Positions 37,964-44,084 of a stretch of 44,084 nt of DNA are shown one piece after another. The DNA comes from Prorocentrum cordatum (Eukaryota; Sar; Dinophyceae; Prorocentrales; Prorocentraceae). The first letter of the stretch is position 1, and every line of letters begins with the position of its first letter. A program made the position numbers and the translations under genes. Location of the stretch: NCBI GenBank assembly GCA_963575745.1, contig CAUYUJ010018323.1:164001-208084 (forward strand). Direction: 5' to 3'. Under the pieces are notes generated by a model, which had not been told where the DNA came from, did no database searches, and worked only from the letters and a program-made list of their open reading frames with translations.

Positions 37964-38009
37964 GGCCGGGCCCATCCTGGGCTCAGGATCGCGTGGGGGC
38001 CCCCCAGAC

Positions 38010-38215
38010 GGTGCGGTGACCACACCGTGTGGTGAGACCGTGGGGATTCGGGGTGACCGCACGGTTTTGGGACTTGGACCGTTCCCCGAGGATGCCTCGG
38101 GCAATTGGGGCCTCCGAGGTTCCAAAACGGTGACGGACCGTGCGGTGAGGTCTTCGTGGATTCCGAGGTCACCATGCGGTCTGCCACAGCATTGTTCTGG
38201 GACCGCCAAATTGCA
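38010..38215. repeat. Imperfect inverted and direct GTGCGGTGA/CCGCACGG repeats
   Basis: CCGCACGGTTTTGG (38057-38070) is mirrored by CCAAAACGG and CCGTGCGG at 38122-38145. GGTGCGGTGACCAC and CCGTGTGGTGAGACCG lie just before. No gene. Confidence 0.6.
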
Positions 38216-38624
38216 TTGGCCAGGACACGTGAGGTGGTCCGTTGACGTCGCCCGAGGCAGCCTGCCTCGGGCAGCCAGGGAATGACTCGGGGGCGACTCG
38301 GGGGCCCGCGGCACATCCCGCCAACGTGCCAGCGCAGGACTCTGTTTGCCTCGGCTTCCCAGGTCCGAAGGGGCGCATCATGATTATGGCAGCTCGCTTC
38401 CCACTGGAGGGAAAGCCGTCCATAACATGTAGGACGAGGATGAGGAGAATGACGGGAAAACAAACAATGGGCATGACCAACATGTCGCGGAAATTTGTCG
38501 ACGCGGATTGGCGATGGTCCATGGTCATGATCCTCAATTATCTTCCGTCCATAGGAAAGGAGGACATGTGATGAGAAGGGGGAGACGGGGCAGAGGGGGA
38601 GGTATAGGTGCAGGTGCCGTAACT

Positions 38625-38795
38625 TCTCATGGAGTGTCTCGGTGCCCTCTTTGAGGGGTCTGGGGGACTCGGGAGGCCTTCCTGGGCTTTATTGGCGGTT
38701 TCTTGGGCCATCGGGAACCTCACCAGAGGCGCTCGTGGGGTCATCTTTGGCTGTCTTGGGGGCTTCATGAGCCGTTCTGAACGCGCCATTCCGCC
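38625..38795. repeat. Short degenerate CTTGGGGGCTTC-type repeats, distant block
   Basis: Phrases CCTCTTTGAGGGGTCTGGGG, TTCTTGGGCCATCGGG and CTGTCTTGGGGGCTTCATGA belong to the same family and orientation as 11.4-12.1 kb. Confidence 0.6.
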
Positions 38796-39555
38796 CATTT
38801 GGGTGTTTCAGATGTTACCTTGTGCCGAGAAGCGTGGAAAGCGGACATTATCGGCTCTTCTGCTTTCTCAGCGGAGATTCTGGCGCTCGAGTACGTGATC
38901 GGCATTATCACGAAGTAGTTTCCTCTCTGGTTCCTTGTTCTTGCATGTGTGCGTTGTTTGTCATCTTAGTGCCCCGACGGCAGCAGGCAGACAGTACGTC
39001 AGCCACGCCCAACGAAATTGGAAAGAACGTAATCAAATATCATTGGTCATACGATGTGTGTTTCAACGACTGGGGGTGTCAGGGTCCAGTTGTTTGCCTT
39101 TCTTCTGCTCTCTTCAGGCCTCGGCGATCGTCTCGCCTCTAGGACATCTCGGGGTCACCGCCCCTGACTGCCTTGGACTTTACCTTGGGCCTGGTGATCG
39201 CCAGCGCGGCCAGGCAGGCTCAAAACAGGAGAGGGAATGTACGTAAACAAAAAAAATATAGTACACAAGCGGCAGGGGTTGTGGTCGGTCGGTCGAAGCC
39301 GCAGGCTGCGGGCAGCACATGGATGCGGGCGCGGGCAAGCAGATCGGCGCGTCTGGGTGCTCGCTGAGCAAAAAAGCGCGCAGCCAATTGTTGCGCAACA
39401 TGTTGTACCCCGAAGGTTGGCAAAGGCAACGGCAAGGACTGCCAAGTATTGTGAGGAGCGGATGTAAGGGGAGGGGGGGTCTCCGAAGTCTAGGGGGACC
39501 TCACCATTCAACGCTTGGCATCGTATCACGCCCCCAACCCTTCAGGGGAGCGGGG
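38796..39555. other. Unassigned mixed sequence
   Basis: Less GC-rich than most of the window. Contains a pyrimidine-rich TTTGTCATCTTAG at 38958-38970 that resembles a 3' splice site and an A-run near 39250. No exon could be recognised around them. Confidence 0.35.
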
Positions 39556-39559
39556 GGGG

Positions 39560-40022
39560 GGGACGGCGAGGTGGCGGACCTTAACGGACTGGAGCGGCTG
39601 AAGGAGCCGAGTGGCAATGGGGATGGGGAGGGGGATAGCGGTTGCGGGCGAGGCAATGGGGATGGGGGGGGTGCGGGGACGAGGACGAGGAGAGGGAGAA
39701 GGGCACGGGAAGAGACATGGGGGTGAAGAGTAAGAGGTGGAGTTGGCGGAGCTGGATAGGGGCAGGATGATGTGGGAGAGCAACGAGGAGAAGGAGGAGG
39801 AGGAGCAGGAGGACACGGTGAGGGACGACGAGAAAGATGACGAGCAGGGGGGCGAGAATAAACAGCAAGAGGATGAAGAGGATGATGGGATAATGCGGAG
39901 GGAGGTAAGGAGGGAGGTAAGGAGGGAGATGAGCAGGAGGAGGAGGAGGAGGAGGGGGGGGAACAGGAGGAGGAATAGGGGGAGGAGGAGGAGGAGGAGG
40001 AGGAGGAGGAGCAGGATAATAA
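39560..40022. repeat. G/A-rich GGA array
   Basis: GGGGATGGGGA-type units at 39615-39700, then GGAGGA-type units to 40010. Glu/Arg-rich and Ser/Pro-rich frames are array products. Confidence 0.85.
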
Positions 40023-40026
40023 ACTG

Positions 40027-40557
40027 ATGACGGTGCAGGTTATGATGATGATGCTGATGCTGCTGATGATGATGCTAATGATGCTGATGCTGATGATGAT
40101 GATGATGCTGGTGATGATGATCATGCAGCAGGTGTCGATTGTATTGATGATGACGATGCTGTTGCTGAAGATGATGATACTGATAATTCTGACCGGGACG
40201 ATTGTGACGATTTTGAAGATGATGACGACGATTACGATAATGTTGATCATGCTGGTGTTGCTGTTGTTGCTGATGATGCTGATAACGATGCTGCTGATGA
40301 CGCTGATACTGGTAATGACGATGGTGATGACGATGCCGATTCTGATGATGCTGACAATCATGATGGTGACGATGCGGCTGAACATGATAATGCTGATGCT
40401 GCTGCTGATGACGAAGATGATGTTGTTGATGCTGATAATGCTGTTGCTGATGGTGATGGTGATGGTGTCGATGATGATCATGATGCTGATGCCTATGCTG
40501 ATGATGGTGATGATGCTGGTGCTGATGATGATGCTGCTGCTAATGATGCTGATAACG
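40027..40557 (+). repeat. TGATGC/GATGAT array
   Basis: About 530 bp of (TGATGC), (TGATGA) and (TGGTGA) units. The plus frame is poly-Met/Leu and the minus frame poly-Ile/Ser, both pure repeat product. Confidence 0.95.
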
Positions 40558-41310
<753 letters not shown>

Positions 41311-41319
41311 AGTCACGGC

Positions 41320-42040
41320 ACCCCCGACAGTCATCACCTGTGGAAGGTTGTCCTACGAACGTGGCCGAACCTCTTTCCATCATGTCGGCACCCAGCACCG
41401 GCGCCTACGCCTGCACCAAGAAAGAAAAAAAAAACACCAGCGCCTACACCCGGCACCAGCGCCGCAACTAGCCAGCACTGACGCTAGCTCCAACGCTTTC
41501 GACTACACGATGAGTCTTGGGAGTAAGATCGCTCTTTGGGTGCACAGGCCCATCCGCGAAACCAGGCCGCATCATGACTCCCGCGACAGCCATCACCTGT
41601 GGAACGCTGTCATACGAGCGTGGCCGAAATTCCTCCCATCATGTCTGCACCCAACACCGGCACCTACGCCAGCACCAACGCCAGCGCCTACACCGGCACC
41701 AGCGCCCAGCGCTCGCCAGCACCGACGTTTGCATCAACGCCTTTCGGAGTACACGTGAGTCTCGGTAGTAAGAATCGCTCTTTTGGGTGTAAGCCGGCCC
41801 ATCCGCGAATCCAGCCGTCACCACGACCCCACGACAACCATCACCTTCATCAAGGTTGTCCTACGAACGTGGCCGAATCTCTTTCCATCATGTCGGCACC
41901 CAGCACCAGCACTTACGCCAGCACCAACACCAGCGCCTACACCGGCACCAGCGCCAGCGACTACGCCAGCACCGACGCTAGCACCACGCTTTTCGACTCA
42001 CGGTGAGTTTTGGGAGTAAGATCGCCGCACCGACACCAAC
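41320..42040 (+). repeat. ~245-bp higher-order repeat, three copies
   Basis: Each copy has a GACA.(C)CATCACCT start, a TACGA(A/G)CGTGGCCGAA phrase, CATCATGTC(G/T)GCACCCA, an array of CCAGCGCCTACACCGG-type units, then CGACT.AC..TGAGT.TTGG and (A)GTAAGATCGCTCTTTGGGTG. Copies start near 41323, 41577 and 41820; the last lacks part of its end. Confidence 0.8.
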
Positions 42041-42660
42041 ACCAACACCAGCACCTACTCCAGCACCAACGCCAGCGCCTACACCGGCCCATCGCTAGTG
42101 ACTACGACAGAACCGACGCTAGCATAACGTTGCGCTCACATCAGCGCCAACCCCGGCACCTACGCCAGCACCAACGCCAGCGCCTGCACCGGCACCAGCG
42201 CCAGCGCCCATCAGCACCGAAGCGATCGTCAATGCCTGCGCCTACACCAGCGCCGACGACAGCACCGACGCCAGCGCCAACGCCGGCGCTTCAGTCGTAG
42301 CCCACGCCAGCGCCTACGACAGCACCGACGCCAACACATTGCGCGGCATCTATGCCAGCACCGACGCACACCACCGACGCCAGCATCACGCCTGCGCCTA
42401 CGCCGGCACCAGCCCCACCTACTCCAGGCGCCGACGCTCAGACCGACGCAGCACCACGCCTTCGCCCTACGCCTGGCCACCAGCACCAGCGCAAGCGCTT
42501 GCACCAGCAACAGACGCAGCGAACCGTCGCCAAGCACCTAGTCGGCGCCTAGTCTGCGCATGTCGGCGCGCGCCCGACTCCAGGACCGACGCCGGAATCA
42601 ACGCCTGCGCCTATGCCAGCGCCTACGTCACCACCACCTTCATGGATACATCAGACTTGC
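42041..42660 (+). repeat. CCAACGCCAGCG/CACCGACG minisatellite, block 1
   Basis: Hexanucleotide-based units (CCAGCG, CCGACG, CACCGG, CCTACG) with 12- and 18-bp periodicity. Frames give PAPT-, STDA- and RQH-type repeats. Confidence 0.9.
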
Positions 42661-42880
42661 CATGACCTTGGATTTGCAGCTCGTCCGCAACTGGGGGCTT
42701 CCTGATGTCACGGAATACCCGCCATGACGTGTACACGGTTCCAGGAGCTGACCCACCACCGAGGTGGATATGACCATTTACCGAGAATGGAGACGGCCGA
42801 CCAGGAACACCACCACCGAGTCGTCAGGAACCACGCGAGACGGAGATCACCGATCCAGGGGTGAAAAAAAAACAACCACC
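42661..42880 (+). other. Non-repetitive island between minisatellite blocks
   Basis: Mixed sequence with CCACCACCGAGGTGG (42754-42768), a short palindrome that recurs at 43173, 43233 and (diverged) 43252. A C-rich Thr/Glu-coding phrase accompanies each copy. Confidence 0.5.
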
Positions 42881-44084
42881 TCCGCCAGCGCCTACGCCGG
42901 CACCCAGCGCCGGCCGCCTACATCTTCACCGACACCAGGCCGCAGCGCATCGGTTAGCTGCCCACCAGCTAACCGGTGCGCACCAGCGCAAGCACTAACG
43001 CCTGCGCCGACGCCGACACCAACGCCAGCGCATACACCAGCGCCGACGCCAGCCTCTACGCTAGCACCAACGCTGGCGCCTACGCCGGCACCAACGCCGA
43101 CGCCTACACCAGCGCCGTCGCCAGGACGCAGCGCACCAGTTAGCTGCCCAGCTACACGGTGCGCTGGAGATGACCACCACCGAGGTGGAAACGACCGCTG
43201 CCGAGGAAGAGACGATCGATCAGGAGCTGACCACCACCGAGGTGGACCTGACCACCACCGAGATGGAAACGACCGACATTTGCGACAGCAGCCCAGCCCA
43301 GCCCAGCAGCCACAGTTGCCGCTGCCCATGCAGCCCCAGGTCCGCAACGCTGGCACCAGCGCCGCCTGGCGCTCACACCAACGCCGAAGCCCGCACCGAC
43401 GCCAGCACCAACGCCAGCGCCTGCGCCTGCGCCAACGCCGGCGCCCACCCTAGCACCGATGCCAGCCTCAACGCCAGCTCCGACACTGGTGCCTGCGCAA
43501 GCGCCGGCGCCAGCACTGACGCTAGCATCAACGCCTGCTCCAACTCTGGCACCAACGCCAGCGCCTACGACAGAGCCAATGCCAGCACCGACGCCAGCAC
43601 CAACGCCTGCGCTTACGTTGTCACCAACACCAGCGCCCTTCCCAACGCCGACGCCAGCACGACGCCAGCTCGAGCGCCAGAGCCTACGCCAGCCCCGAAA
43701 CCAGCACTGACGCCAGCATCAATGCCTGCGAATACGCCGGCACCAACGCCATCGCCTACGTCAGCGCCGTCGTCAGCACCGACGCCCACATCAAAGCTTG
43801 CGCCTCCGCTCACACCAACACAAGCGCCGACGCCAGCGCCGACGCCAGTACCGACGCCAGCATGGCGGGCTGCGACAGAGAAGCTGTGAAGCTGTTCTGC
43901 TCCCTTTATTTGGGATGTTCTGGCCTATCCGATATTGCACGGCAAATGGGCAGTGCGTCAGCGCCGACGCCAGCAACAGCGCCTTCACCTACTCCAGCGC
44001 TTACACCGGCACCAGCACAAGCGCCTGCACCGGCGCCGACGCCAGCATCGACGCAAGCATGGCAGGTTGCGACAGAGAAGGTGT
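42881..44084 (+). repeat. CCAACGCCAGCG minisatellite, block 2, to the window edge
   Basis: Same hexamer-based units over ~1.2 kb. Larger repeated phrases: GCAGCGCA.C.GTTAGCTGCCCA (near 42945 and 43128), ACGGTGCGC (near 43155), and GCATGGC(G/A)GG(C/T)TGCGACAG (43860 and 44054, ~194 bp apart). Plus-strand frames encode PTPAPTPAP or ASTDASTNA runs. A repetitive low-complexity protein cannot be excluded but nothing favours one. Confidence 0.85.

Noticed and set aside
43170-43889. Ala/Ser/Thr/Asp or PAPT repeat protein near the window end
   Set aside because: All three frames are open because of the 12-bp unit; there is no start context, domain or acceptor to favour one. Left as a repeat.

Overview
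This 44 kb window is nuclear DNA of a dinoflagellate, probably from the Suessiales/Symbiodiniaceae side. The main evidence is an exact 22-base match to the dinoflagellate trans-spliced leader (29095-29116, + strand). Supporting evidence is the style of the retroelement proteins and a landscape of long simple-sequence arrays and GC-rich minisatellites with very few intact genes. The dinoflagellate call is strong; the narrower placement is inference.

Layout. Positions 1-5.05 kb carry two minus-strand coding regions. The upstream one (3103-4995, 630 codons) looks like an OB-fold, RPA-like single-strand-DNA-binding protein. The downstream one (from 2384, running off the window edge) has four helical repeats and a C2H2 zinc finger, with a frame break near 835. 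Together they resemble an accessory pair of a Helitron-type or similar DNA transposon; that reading is unproven. A 15-bp motif ending in CTTCTCAG recurs on their coding strand inside and between them.

Positions 5-21.4 kb are almost gene-free. They hold polypyrimidine and GAC arrays, a 73-bp tandem repeat, two copies of a composite repeat, a GGCGGCCACG minisatellite, alternating TATG-rich islands and CCAAGA-type repeats, a 177-bp TA-flanked MITE and a small DUF4116 remnant.

Positions 21.6-26.6 kb hold a decayed Ty1/copia-type retrotransposon on the minus strand: gag, a second copy of the TA-flanked MITE, a conserved pre-integrase module, integrase, linker, and the first part of reverse transcriptase. 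It is riddled with stops and frameshifts.

Positions 29.1-36.2 kb begin with the spliced-leader copy and continue with a broken LINE (N-terminal coiled coil, endonuclease, start of reverse transcriptase). The LINE is split by a 3.35 kb insertion made of two head-array-tail repeat elements, and again by a 181-bp terminal-inverted-repeat element. A second copy of that element, 97% identical, lies at 37.04 kb. Positions 37.2-44.1 kb return to repeats: another DUF4116 remnant, GGA, TGATGC and GTA triplet arrays, and a long PAPT/STDA-encoding minisatellite with higher-order structure.

No rRNA, tRNA, CRISPR array or bacterial-type operon was seen. The clearest intact protein is the 630-codon ORF; nearly all other long open frames are products of low-complexity repeats. 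The insertion order can be partly read: LINE and copia copies came first and were later hit by MITEs and by the head-array-tail element.
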